Positions 8,637 through 16,915 of a stretch of 35,708 nucleotides of DNA are shown here, piece by piece. The translations under genes and the position numbers were made by a program. The notes under the pieces are model-generated. The model searched no databases, was not told the origin of the DNA, and saw only the letters and a list, made by a program, of their open reading frames with translations. This DNA comes from Actinomadura hibisca NBRC 15177. Lineage in GTDB: Bacteria; Actinomycetota; Actinomycetes; Streptosporangiales; Streptosporangiaceae. Within the stretch, counting starts at the first letter, position 1. The number at the start of each line of letters is the position of its first letter. The stretch lies in NCBI RefSeq assembly GCF_001552635.1, contig NZ_BCRO01000116.1, positions 1-35,708 on the forward strand, given 5' to 3'.

Positions 8637-10193
8637 TCACCAGGCCACCGTGACCGGCACCGCCATCGCCGCCGCCAGGGCCCACCCCAGCACCAGCCCG
8701 AGGAGCGCGCCGCCGGTGGTCCCGGCGATCAGGACGGCCGCCCGGGACCGCGACGACGCGACGACCACGCCCGGCAGCGCCAGCAGAACCGTCAGGGTCA
8801 GCAGCGCCGTACCCAGGATGCGGATCCGGGCGCGGTCGTCCTCCTGGGCAGTCAGGTAGACCGCGCGTTCCTGGACGAGCGGGGCTCCATGGGAACGGAC
8901 GAGTCGGGCCAACGCCGCTTCCCCACCTGCTCTCACCTGCACGAACGCGACCGTGTCCGGCGTGTCGGCGGTATGCGCGCTCCATGGCGAGCGCGGCATC
9001 AGGTAGTCGCCGACCAGGCCGGTGTCGCGGTAGATCGCACCGATCGCCAGGGTCTGCCGGGAGCCGCCCGCATAGGCGACGGTCACCCGCGACCCCACGC
9101 GCCAGCCACGTTCGGCCGCCTCGTCCTGCGAGACCGCCAGCGCGTCGCCGAGCGTCCCGGCGACCACGCCCAGGTCCAGGACATGTGCGAGGAGAGCGGG
9201 TTCCGCGACGGTCACGCCGGTCGGCCGTCCCTCGACGCGCATCTGGGTGCGGCCCAGGCCCGCCGCCGCCACGACCTCGGGCAGCCGGGCGGCCTCCCCA
9301 GCGAGCCGGGCGGGTATCTCCGCGCCGTCACCGGCCACGATGTGGGTCCCGTGGAATGAGCGGCCGAGCGCCTCGGCGGGCGCGGCGCGCAACGTCCCGG
9401 CCAGCGCGGTCAGCAGCAGCGCCGCCCCCGCCCCGGCCGTCAGCAGCGCGGCGGGACGGCCGAACGGCACCGGGCCGAGCACCACCAGCACGGCCAGGCC
9501 CATCACCGCGCCCGCCGTGGCCAGCGGCAACTGGCCCGCCAGCGCCCCGGTGACGACCGCGCCGCCCGCCACCAGGCCCAGCGCCGTCCCGATGATCACG
9601 CGGGACTCCGCCGCCCCGGCCAGCGCGAACGGGCGCGGCCAGCACGCCAGGACCGCCGCCATCGGCACGGCCGCCACAGGCAGCAGCGTGCCGCCGTCGG
9701 CTTCCGGACCGCCGCCGGGCAACGGCCACTGCGGCAGGACGGCGCACGCCGCGCCCACGATCGCGCCCAGGGCCGCCACGACCACGATGCGTACGATCGC
9801 AGGACGCGCAGCTCGTCGCGTGGAGTCCCGAGGGCCGGTCACCGCCCGGATGCCGGACGCCGCCGTGCGGCGCGTGGCTCGTCGTGCAGAGTCCTGAGGA
9901 CCGGTCACCACCCGGATGCCTAGGGCCGTCATCAGCAGCACGATCCACGTGAACGCCGTGCGCACCAGGCCCAGGATCGCCGGTGCCCCCTCATGCGCCA
10001 GGCCCTGCCCGTCCAGGGCCGCCGCCAGCGTGCCGCCGACCGTCAGCGCGCAGGCCGCCAGCGCCGCGCACAGGAAGACCAGCGCCGTGCCCGTCGGAGC
10101 CGAAGGCCGCGCCTGAGCCTGAGCCGGCGGCGGGTCCACCGGCCTGTCGGGATGTTCCAGGACCGACCGCCGTGCCTCTGCCGCGTTGCCCAT
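8637..10193 (-). CDS. FtsX-like permease remnant, orphan
   Basis: About 518 residues from the ATG at 10193; an upstream frame could extend it to 10313, but that extension looks non-coding. There are roughly seven hydrophobic segments in the first 300 residues. An extracytoplasmic domain follows with VSQDEAAERGWRVGSRVTV and IGAIYRDTGLVGDYLM, which resembles the periplasmic domain of MacB/FtsX-type permeases, and then two final membrane segments. Full-length actinobacterial members have about 800 residues and finish with more membrane helices and an ATPase gene nearby. Both are lacking here. A 22-residue motif is duplicated (GIRVVTGPQDSARR / GIRAVTGPRDSTRR). I read it as a shortened, possibly decaying permease. 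The family call is by resemblance only. Confidence 0.55.
   Translation of the reverse strand: MGNAAEARRSVLEHPDRPVDPPPAQAQARPSAPTGTALVFLCAALAACALTVGGTLAAALDGQGLAHEGAPAILGLVRTAFTWIVLLMTALGIRVVTGPQDSARRATRRTAASGIRAVTGPRDSTRRAARPAIVRIVVVAALGAIVGAACAVLPQWPLPGGGPEADGGTLLPVAAVPMAAVLACWPRPFALAGAAESRVIIGTALGLVAGGAVVTGALAGQLPLATAGAVMGLAVLVVLGPVPFGRPAALLTAGAGAALLLTALAGTLRAAPAEALGRSFHGTHIVAGDGAEIPARLAGEAARLPEVVAAAGLGRTQMRVEGRPTGVTVAEPALLAHVLDLGVVAGTLGDALAVSQDEAAERGWRVGSRVTVAYAGGSRQTLAIGAIYRDTGLVGDYLMPRSPWSAHTADTPDTVAFVQVRAGGEAALARLVRSHGAPLVQERAVYLTAQEDDRARIRILGTALLTLTVLLALPGVVVASSRSRAAVLIAGTTGGALLGLVLGWALAAAMAVPVTVAW
9811..9920. repeat. 66-nt period tandem duplication inside the permease gene
   Basis: A 44-nt segment at 9811-9854 recurs at 9877-9920 with only a few changes, giving a 66-nt period, exactly 22 codons. 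It encodes the duplicated GIR(A/V)VTGP(R/Q)DS motif on the minus strand. It preserves the frame and lies in an arginine-rich linker between membrane segments. Confidence 0.7.
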
Positions 10194-10346
10194 GGGCACG
10201 ATCGTCGCGGGGCCGGGCCGCCCTGTCGTCGGGCTGGAAGCGTCACCCGTCCTGCACCCCCGGGAGCAGCCGGACGCGGGCGCGTACACCCGGCGGAGTA
10301 GCCGCGCCCGCATCAGACGAGTTGTCCAATTGTGATGCGGGCAACA

Positions 10347-10370
10347 TACAAGCAGGCTTGCTTGCTTGTA
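10347..10370. promoter_or_regulatory. Palindromic operator candidate for the TetR regulator
   Basis: TACAAGCA (10347-10354) and TGCTTGTA (10363-10370) form a perfect inverted repeat with 8 nt between them. The spacer contains another GCTTG, so CAAGC/GCTTG half-sites overlap. It lies 24 bp upstream of the TetR start, in the 200-bp region shared with the divergent permease gene. TetR proteins usually bind such palindromes next to their own gene, so autoregulation of the downstream oxygenase operon is likely. Confidence 0.6.
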
Positions 10371-10393
10371 AGTGCGCTCGTACCGTCGGAGGC

Positions 10394-11113
10394 GTGTCAG
10401 TAAGTACTCGCCGACGGCATATCCGCCGCCCCGGCGGCGGCCGCCGCACCCAGCAGGAGCGGCGCTCGCTCACCCGGGCGAGGCTGCTCGACGCCACCAT
10501 GGAGTGCCTGGTCGAGCTGGGCTGGTCGGGCACCTCCACCACCGAGGTCGCCCGCCGCGCCGGGGTGTCGCGCGGCGCGCAGCAGCACCACTACCCCACC
10601 AAGATGGAGCTGGTCGCGGCCGCGCTGGAACACCTGCTGGAAGCCCAGCGGCTGGCCTTCGAGTCGGCGTTCGCCGCGCTGCCCGCCGAGCGCCGCAACG
10701 TCGAGGGCGCGCTGGACCTGCTGTGGGAGATCTTCCGCGGCAGCCCCGCCAAGGCGCTGCTGGAGCTGGCGGTGGCCGCCCGCACCGACGACGAGCTGCG
10801 CCCGCTGTGCCGCGACCTGAACGAGCGCATCCTCCAGGTCATCACCGAGACCTTCGAGCGGCTGTTCCCGGCCACCACCCTGCCCGAGGACTTCGTGCCC
10901 ACGATGTTGCGCGGCCTGTTCGCGATGTTCGTGGGCCTGTCGGTGCAGAACGCGCTGGACGACGACGCCCACGGGCACCAGGCCGCCGTCCTCGCCCAGA
11001 TCAAGACCATCGCCCTGCTGCTGGTGCCCGACCACGACCCCGCGTCCGACCCAGCGTCCGCCCCCGTGCCCGACTCCGCGTCCGACCCCGCCCCCGAGGG
11101 AGCGCCATCATGA
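10394..11113 (+). CDS. TetR/AcrR-family transcriptional regulator
   Basis: 239 residues if it starts at the GTG at 10394. GGAGG sits only 1 nt before it, so the start could be wrong or translation could be leaderless. The helix-turn-helix is STTEVARRAGVSRGAQQHHYPTK split across about residues 50-72, with the ARxAGVS and YxTK pattern of TetR proteins. The C-terminal ligand domain runs to about residue 205. A low-complexity tail of Asp/Pro/Ala/Ser repeats follows (DPAS, DSAS) and is unusual for the family. Its stop codon overlaps the ATG of the diiron oxygenase gene (ATGA), so the two are translationally coupled. It probably represses this operon and responds to its substrate (inference). Confidence 0.88.
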   Translation: MSVSTRRRHIRRPGGGRRTQQERRSLTRARLLDATMECLVELGWSGTSTTEVARRAGVSRGAQQHHYPTKMELVAAALEHLLEAQRLAFESAFAALPAERRNVEGALDLLWEIFRGSPAKALLELAVAARTDDELRPLCRDLNERILQVITETFERLFPATTLPEDFVPTMLRGLFAMFVGLSVQNALDDDAHGHQAAVLAQIKTIALLLVPDHDPASDPASAPVPDSASDPAPEGAPS

Positions 11114-12120
11114 CCAAAGCCCCCACCGAACTCGCCGAAGAGGTCCGCGAGCAGGTCAAGGACCGCAAGTCCTACCTCGGCGTCATCGACCGGCTGAACA
11201 AGGCGTCGGTCGACAAGCACTGGGAGGCGTACGCCGACATCCCCTGGGACGACCCCGAGTTCCAGGTGGTCAAGAACGACCCGCGCTGGGTGCTGCCGCC
11301 GTTCGACCGGCTCGGCGAGACCGCCTGGTACCGGGCGCAGCCGCCGGAGATCCAGGCGCAGATCGGGCTGTGGCGGGTGGCCACCGCCATGAAGATCGGC
11401 CTGCAGTTCGAGAACCTGCTGAAGCGCGGCCTGCTCAACTACGCCTACTGGCTGCCCAACGGGCGGCCGGAGTTCCGGTACGTCTACCACGAGACGACCG
11501 AGGAATGTCACCACGGGATGATGTTCCAGGAGTTCGTCAACCGCACCAAGATGCCGATCAAGGGCATGCCGCGCGCGCTCACCGTGATCGCGCAGGTCGC
11601 GCCGTGGATCCCGCTGGTCAGCACCGAGCTGTTCTTCGTGTTCGTGCTGGGCGGCGAGGACCCGATCGACTACGTGCAGCGCAAGTCGCTGAAGAACGGG
11701 CACATCAAGCACCCGCTCGAAGAGACCATCATGAAGATCCACATCGCGGAGGAGGCGCGGCACATCTCCTTCGCCCGGCACTACCTCAAGCACCGGGTGC
11801 CGAAGATGTCGCCGTTCCGCCGCCGCATCCTCGGCGTGGTCACGCCGGTGATCCTGGGCGCGATGGCGCGGATCATGCTCTCCCCGCCCGGCCCGATGGT
11901 GCGGCACTTCGGCATCCCGAAGGAGGTCGTCCGCGAGGCGTACAAGAACGCCGAGGCGCAGGGCGAGATCTGCGCGTCGGTCGGCAAGATCCGGGACCTG
12001 ATGGCCGAGCTGGGCGTGATCAACCCGGTCAACCGGCAGGTCTGGAAGGCGTTCGGCATCTGGGACGAGCCGAAGGCCCGCGGCGCCGCCCGCGCCGCCG
12101 GCACCGCGAAGGCCGCCTGA
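11110..12120 (+). CDS. AurF-like diiron oxygenase
   Basis: 336 residues from ATG, with GAGGGAG 7 nt upstream. The ligand pattern of the AurF/p-aminobenzoate N-oxygenase family (DUF/Pfam AurF) is present: E101 in FENLL, an E-x-x-H in EECHH (131-135), E173 in STELFF, and H211-x3-E215-x2-H218 in IHIAEEARHI. It should hold two irons and use oxygen on an organic substrate. AurF itself oxidises an aromatic amine, but this clade may act on other compounds such as lipids. It is cytoplasmic; the hydrophobic stretch around 160-182 is a core helix rather than a clear membrane segment. It overlaps the TetR gene by 4 nt and is followed after 3 nt by the flavin monooxygenase gene, so the three are an operon. 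Confidence 0.85.
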   Translation: MTKAPTELAEEVREQVKDRKSYLGVIDRLNKASVDKHWEAYADIPWDDPEFQVVKNDPRWVLPPFDRLGETAWYRAQPPEIQAQIGLWRVATAMKIGLQFENLLKRGLLNYAYWLPNGRPEFRYVYHETTEECHHGMMFQEFVNRTKMPIKGMPRALTVIAQVAPWIPLVSTELFFVFVLGGEDPIDYVQRKSLKNGHIKHPLEETIMKIHIAEEARHISFARHYLKHRVPKMSPFRRRILGVVTPVILGAMARIMLSPPGPMVRHFGIPKEVVREAYKNAEAQGEICASVGKIRDLMAELGVINPVNRQVWKAFGIWDEPKARGAARAAGTAKAA

Positions 12121-12123
12121 CCC

Positions 12124-13668
12124 ATGGCCGAGACCACCGCCGCCGCCCGTCCCGCCGTGGTGACCCCCGCGGCGGGCCCCGGCGGGCCCTACAAGGTCGT
12201 CGTGATCGGCACCGGCTTCTCCGGCCTCGGCATGGCGATCGGGCTGAAGAAGGCCGGCGTGCACGACTTCGTCATCCTGGAGAAGGCCGACGAGGTCGGC
12301 GGCACCTGGCGGGAGAACACCTACCCCGGGTGCGCCTGCGACATCATGTCGCTGCTGTACTCCTACTCCTTCGAGCCCAAGGCCGACTGGTCGCGGATGT
12401 TCCCCAAGCAGGCCGAGCTGCTGGCCTACATCAAGGACATCGTGGTCAAGTACGACCTGGAGCAGCACATCCGGTTCGAGACCGAGGTCACCGGCGCCGA
12501 GTACGACGACGCCACCGACACCTGGCGGGTCTCGGTCGCCGGGAACGGCGCGGCACCGGGCGAGGTCGTGCGGGGCCGGGCGCTGGTGGCGGGCATGGGC
12601 CCGCTGCACCAGCCCAACGTCCCCGACCTGCCGGGGCTCGGCTCCTTCGCGGGCACGACCTTCCACTCGGCCGAGTGGGACCACGACTACGACCTGGCCG
12701 GCAAGCGCGTCGCGGTGATCGGGACGGGCGCGTCGGCGATCCAGTTCGTGCCGCAGATCGCGCGGAAGGTCGGGTCGCTGACGTTGTTCCAGCGCACCCC
12801 GCCGTGGATCATGCCCAAGCCCGACCGGCGCATCACCAAGGTGGAACGGGCGCTGTTCCGGCGGGTGCCGGGCGTGCAGCGCGGCTACCGCAACGGCATC
12901 TACCTGTTGCAGGAGAGTTTCGTGCTGGGGTTCAAGAACCCCCGGCTGCTCAAGGCCGCCAGCAGCATCGCGCAGCTCCACCTGGCGCGGCAGGTGCCCG
13001 ACAGGGAGCTGCGCCGCAAGCTCACGCCCGACTACACGATGGGCTGCAAGCGCACGCTGGTGTCCAGCGACTACTACCCGGCGCTGACGCGGCCCAACGT
13101 GGAGCTCACCACCGAGGGCGTCGCGGAGGTCCGCGCGAACTCGATCGTGGCCCGGGACGGCACCGAGTACCCGGTGGACGCGATCATCTTCGGCACCGGC
13201 TTCCACGTGACCGACGCCTTCGAGCACGCGCACATCGTGGGCCGGAACGGATTGCGCATCCAGGACGCGTGGAAGGACGGCATCCAGGCGCACCTCGGCG
13301 TCACCGTCGCGGGGTTCCCCAACCTGTTCCTGCTGCTGGGCCCCAACTCCGGGCTCGGCCACAACTCGATGATCTTCATCATCGAGGCGCAGATCCGCTA
13401 CGTGCTCCAGTGCCTGCGGATGATGGCGGGCACCGGGGCGAGCCGGATCGCGGTGCGCGACAGCGTGCAGGACAAGTTCAACCAGTGGGTGCAGAAGAAG
13501 TCCGAGGGCGCGGTCTGGGTGGCGGGCGGCTGCACCAGCTGGTACCTGGACGACAACGGCGTCAACCGCGCCGCGTGGCCCGCGTCCACGGTGAACTACT
13601 GGTTGCGCACCCGGCGGCTGAACCCGGCCGACTTCCAGGTGGGGGCGCCCGAGCGCGTCTCCGGCTGA
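12124..13668 (+). CDS. Baeyer-Villiger-type flavin monooxygenase
   Basis: 514 residues. The FAD site is GTGFSG (29-34) and the NADPH site is GTGASA (200-205). Between them, F175-A-G177-TTF-H181-SAE-W185-D186 matches the Baeyer-Villiger fingerprint FxGxxxHxxxW(P/D). GGTWRENTYPGCACD (59-73) is also typical. It should insert an oxygen next to a ketone, giving an ester or lactone, using NADPH and O2. Relatives include mycobacterial MymA and EthA-like enzymes (family knowledge). It starts 3 nt after the diiron oxygenase stop, so the two oxidative enzymes are made together and may act in sequence on one substrate. No signal peptide is seen. The ketone is unknown. Confidence 0.92.
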   Translation: MAETTAAARPAVVTPAAGPGGPYKVVVIGTGFSGLGMAIGLKKAGVHDFVILEKADEVGGTWRENTYPGCACDIMSLLYSYSFEPKADWSRMFPKQAELLAYIKDIVVKYDLEQHIRFETEVTGAEYDDATDTWRVSVAGNGAAPGEVVRGRALVAGMGPLHQPNVPDLPGLGSFAGTTFHSAEWDHDYDLAGKRVAVIGTGASAIQFVPQIARKVGSLTLFQRTPPWIMPKPDRRITKVERALFRRVPGVQRGYRNGIYLLQESFVLGFKNPRLLKAASSIAQLHLARQVPDRELRRKLTPDYTMGCKRTLVSSDYYPALTRPNVELTTEGVAEVRANSIVARDGTEYPVDAIIFGTGFHVTDAFEHAHIVGRNGLRIQDAWKDGIQAHLGVTVAGFPNLFLLLGPNSGLGHNSMIFIIEAQIRYVLQCLRMMAGTGASRIAVRDSVQDKFNQWVQKKSEGAVWVAGGCTSWYLDDNGVNRAAWPASTVNYWLRTRRLNPADFQVGAPERVSG

Positions 13669-13925
13669 GGCGGGGAGGGGAGGGTGCGCGCCGACCTACC
13701 GGCGAGTAGACTCCCCGCAATTCAACAAAAGATCCAATACGTTCCGGACCGCCGCCGCGGGGCCGGGCCCACTCCCCCCGGCCCGGTCCCGCGGACCGGC
13801 ATCCCGCCCCGGCGCGACGGCTAGACGGCACGACCGACCAGCACCACCGACCAGCGCGGTCGGCCGGCACGACCAGCAGCACGACCGACCAGTACGACCG
13901 AGCAGTCCAACGAGCGGAGCCCGCC
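13669..13925. promoter_or_regulatory. Intergenic region with AT-rich patch and short repeats
   Basis: This 257-nt gap lies between the monooxygenase and SDR genes. A relatively AT-rich patch (13718-13742) could hold a separate promoter for the SDR gene. From about 13828 to 13908 the sequence is built from five imperfect copies of a ~13-nt unit like CACGACCGACCAG. No gene is credible here. Confidence 0.35.
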
Positions 13926-14741
13926 ATGAGCATTGCGATCGTGACCGGAGGCGCGTCCGGCATCGGCCGCGCCGTCGCCACCTCCCTGGTGGCGCGCGGC
14001 GACACGGTGATCGTCACCGACATCAACGCCGACGGCGCCCGGCGGGTCGCCGACAAGCTCAACACCCTCGGCCGGGGCAAGGCGACGGCCGCCGCCCTGG
14101 ACGTCACCGACGCGGGCGCGGTCGCCGAGCTGTACCGGGGCGTCAAGGCCGACCACGGCCGGCTGGACCTGGTGTTCAACAACGCCGGCATCTCGATCGG
14201 CGGCGCGGCCGAGGAGCTCACCCTCGACCACTGGGACCGCGCGATCGACATCAACCTCAAGGGCGTGGTGCACGGCGTGCACGCCGCCTACCCGATCATG
14301 CTGGAGCAGGGCTCGGGACACATCGTCAACACCGCCTCGCTGGCCGGGCTGGTGCCGATGCCGCTCGGCATCCCCTACACCGCCACCAAGCACGCGGTGG
14401 TCGGGCTGTCGCTGGGCCTGCGCGCCGAGGCGGCCGGGCGCGGGGTGAAGGTCAGCGTGGTGTGCCCGAGCTTCGTGGACACCCCGCTGCTGACCAACGT
14501 CAACCCCGACCTGCCGACCACCTCGATGAGCGGCGACGCCAAGGAGGACATCAAGAAGGCGTCGCCGCGGCTCTACACCGCCGAGAAGCTGGCCCGCGAC
14601 ATCATCCGCGGCGTGGACCGCAACCAGGCGCTGATCGTGGCCCCGGCGCACGGCCGCGCCGCCTGGCGCGGGGTGCGGCTCAACCCGGGCGTGGCGGTCA
14701 AGGTCGCCTCGCTGGCGGTCGGTCGGCTGCGCAAGAACTGA
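13926..14741 (+). CDS. Short-chain dehydrogenase/reductase (SDR)
   Basis: 271 residues from ATG, with GGAG 6 nt upstream. It is a classical SDR: TGGASGIG (7-14) binds the dinucleotide, NNAG is at 85-88, and the catalytic residues are S138, Y151 and K155 (YTATK). D32 in VTDIN after the second strand favours NAD(H) over NADP(H) (inference). The C-terminus has an extra 30-residue segment (APAHGRAAWRGVRL...) seen in lipid- or steroid-type SDRs; similar genes accompany BVMOs in mycobacterial mymA-like clusters. It is separated from the monooxygenase by 257 nt but lies on the same strand. It probably makes the ketone from an alcohol, or reduces a product of the pathway. Confidence 0.9.
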   Translation: MSIAIVTGGASGIGRAVATSLVARGDTVIVTDINADGARRVADKLNTLGRGKATAAALDVTDAGAVAELYRGVKADHGRLDLVFNNAGISIGGAAEELTLDHWDRAIDINLKGVVHGVHAAYPIMLEQGSGHIVNTASLAGLVPMPLGIPYTATKHAVVGLSLGLRAEAAGRGVKVSVVCPSFVDTPLLTNVNPDLPTTSMSGDAKEDIKKASPRLYTAEKLARDIIRGVDRNQALIVAPAHGRAAWRGVRLNPGVAVKVASLAVGRLRKN

Positions 14742-14770
14742 CCCGTGACGGCTGATCCAGCGCGCGTCCT

Positions 14771-14799
14771 CGGGGCCGGTCCGGCACGGACCGGCCCCG
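14771..14799. terminator. Convergent terminator hairpin
   Basis: CGGGGCCGGTCCG (14771-14783) pairs perfectly with CGGACCGGCCCCG (14787-14799) around a 3-nt loop. It lies between the convergent SDR gene and the STAND ATPase gene, so it should terminate both. Confidence 0.75.
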
Positions 14800-14806
14800 G
14801 CGGCGT

Positions 14807-16915
14807 TCAGGGCAGCGGGTCGGCCAGCGCGTAGGCGATCGTCTCCTCCTGATCCAGACGGCCGCCGACCCGCGCTTCGGCGGTGTAGGCGCCGTCGCCG
14901 ATCAGGTCGCGAGCCGTCCGCGCGGCGCGCTCGTGGACGGCGGCGAACACCGGCGACCCCATCTGCGGCACCGAGAACGTCCGCCAGATACGGTCGGCCG
15001 CGCCGTGCAGCCGGGCGACCCGGCGGCCGCGCTCCTCGGCCGCCGCGACCGCCGCCAGCGTCTCCAGGCACAACGCCAGGCCCGGCCCGTCGCGGAACAG
15101 CCGCCGCACCGGCAGCGCCGCGCGCACGTGCCGGTCGGCGGCGGCGCGGTCGCCGCGCCCCAGCTCGGCCAGCGCGTGGATCCAGCCCAGGTGCGACACC
15201 AGCCACCGCTCGCCGCGCGCCGCGCCGTGCCGCCGGGCCCCGGCCAGGACCTCGACGGCCCGCGCGGTCTCGTCGGCGGCGCTCAGCGCGACGCCCAGCA
15301 TCCCCATCGTGTGGACGGCCATGAAGTCGTCGGCGGGCCCGGCGGGGAAGGTCTCCAGCGCCTCGGTCAGCGCCTTGGCCCCGCCCGCCGGGTCGCCGCG
15401 CAACGCGATGGCCAGGCCCTCGAACGCCAGCGCGCAGGCCAGCTCGTAGACGTCGCCCCGCGCGCGGGCCTCGGCCGCCGCCTCGCGCGCGGTGGCCACC
15501 GCCGTGTCGTGGTCGCTCTGCGCGGTCTCGACCCAGGACCGGCGCGCCAGCGCCTTGGTGCGCGCGGGGCCCGGCGCGGGCGACAGCCGCACCAGGCGGT
15601 CCAGGTAGTGGCGGCCCTCCCGGGTGAACCCGGCGGCGGTCCACAGCGGCCAGAGCGCCGCCGCCATCTCCAGCCCGGCCCGCGCCTCTCCGGGGTCGGT
15701 CAGGCAGTGGTCCAGCGCGGCGCGCAGGTTGGGGTGCTCGCTGAGCAGCCGCCCGTACCAGGCGAGCTGGCCGGGCCCGTACCACTCCTGCTCGCAGCGC
15801 AACGCCAGGTCGCGGTAGTGGTCGCGGTGCCGCCGCCGCAGGGCACGCTCCTCCCCCAACGCGCCCAGCCATCCCGCCCCGTACTCGCGGACGGTGTCCA
15901 GCATCCGGAAGCGGCCCTCGGCCTCCTGCGGCCGCCAGAGCAAGATCGACTTGTCCACCAGCCCGGTCAGCAGTTCGGGCAGGTCGGCGGGGTGCAGCCG
16001 CTCGTCGGTGCAGACCGCCTGGACGGCCTCCACGCCCATGGTCCCGGCGAACACCGACAACCGCGCCCACAGCAACCGCTCGCCGGGCGTGCACAACTCG
16101 TGGCTCCACCCGATCGCGGTGCGCAACGTCTGATGGCGCGGCAACGCCGCGTGCGCCGAGCCCAGCAGCGCGAACCGGTCCTCCAGACGGGCCAGGATCT
16201 CCTCGGGACGCAGCGTGCTCAGCCGGACGGCCGCCAGCTCCAGCGCCAGCGGGATGCCGTCCAACCGGCGGCACAGCCGCGCCACCACGGCCCCGATGGC
16301 GGGGGTCAGCTCGAAATCGGGCGCGGCCGCAGTCGCGCGCGCCACGAACAGCCGCACGGCCGGGTTGTCGCGCAACGTCGCGAGGGGCGGGTCGTCGTCG
16401 CCCGGCGGTCCGGGCACGGGCAGGGGCTGCACGGTGAGCCGCCGCTCGCCCGGCAGGCCCAGCGCCTGCCGCCCGGTGACCAGGACCGCCAGCTCCGGCG
16501 CGGCCTGCAACAGCACCTTGACCAGGTCGGCGACGGCAGGGCGCAGGTGCTCGCACCCGTCCAGCACCAGCAGCGCGCGCCGGTCCGCCAGGTAGTCGGC
16601 CAGCACGTCGGTCTGCGGCCGCACCGTCTGGTCGACCAGTCCCAGCACCGCCGCGACCGAGTGCGGCAGCGTCGCGGCGTCGTGCACGGTGCCCAGCTCG
16701 ACCAGCCAGACGCCGTCGGGATGGCGCGGCAGGGCGTGGCGGGCGGCGCGCAGCCCGACGCGGCTCTTGCCCACGCCGCCGACGCCGGTCAGCGTCACCA
16801 GCCGCGACGCCGCCAGCAGCCCGCGGACGTGTTCCAGCTCGTCCCGGCGCCCCACCAGCTCGTTGGGCTCGGACGGCAGGTTGCCGCGCACGGACGGGTC
16901 GGCCGGCACGCTCAT
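14807..16915 (-). CDS. STAND ATPase with TPR-like repeats, copy A (no HTH)
   Basis: 702 residues from ATG, with GAGG about 7 nt upstream. The start overlaps the stop of copy B (ATGA), so the two are translationally coupled. An NB-ARC-type ATPase begins with NELVGR and Walker A GVGGVGKS (44-51). It continues with Walker B LLVLDGCEHL and the sensor motif GIPLALELAA. A winged-helix-like segment (LDTVREYGAGWL) follows, then an alpha-helical TPR-like half. Relatives of the LuxR/AfsR type continue after this point into a LuxR helix-turn-helix, but this protein stops at TIAYALADPLP. It should be an ATP-driven signalling switch that binds partners rather than DNA (inference). Confidence 0.85.
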   Translation of the reverse strand: MSVPADPSVRGNLPSEPNELVGRRDELEHVRGLLAASRLVTLTGVGGVGKSRVGLRAARHALPRHPDGVWLVELGTVHDAATLPHSVAAVLGLVDQTVRPQTDVLADYLADRRALLVLDGCEHLRPAVADLVKVLLQAAPELAVLVTGRQALGLPGERRLTVQPLPVPGPPGDDDPPLATLRDNPAVRLFVARATAAAPDFELTPAIGAVVARLCRRLDGIPLALELAAVRLSTLRPEEILARLEDRFALLGSAHAALPRHQTLRTAIGWSHELCTPGERLLWARLSVFAGTMGVEAVQAVCTDERLHPADLPELLTGLVDKSILLWRPQEAEGRFRMLDTVREYGAGWLGALGEERALRRRHRDHYRDLALRCEQEWYGPGQLAWYGRLLSEHPNLRAALDHCLTDPGEARAGLEMAAALWPLWTAAGFTREGRHYLDRLVRLSPAPGPARTKALARRSWVETAQSDHDTAVATAREAAAEARARGDVYELACALAFEGLAIALRGDPAGGAKALTEALETFPAGPADDFMAVHTMGMLGVALSAADETARAVEVLAGARRHGAARGERWLVSHLGWIHALAELGRGDRAAADRHVRAALPVRRLFRDGPGLALCLETLAAVAAAEERGRRVARLHGAADRIWRTFSVPQMGSPVFAAVHERAARTARDLIGDGAYTAEARVGGRLDQEETIAYALADPLP
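16461..16640. repeat. Near-identical segment shared by the two STAND genes
   Basis: About 178 nt here match 18593-18770 with roughly six differences by my reading, far closer than the flanking parts of the paralogues. The segment encodes the Walker B region. A recent duplication would be even along the genes, so gene conversion is a good explanation for this patchy similarity. Confidence 0.7.

Noticed and set aside
10591..13362. 923-residue minus-strand frame opposite the oxygenase genes
   Set aside because: Its composition is His/Gly/Arg-rich shadow sequence, and the plus strand encodes well-conserved enzymes.
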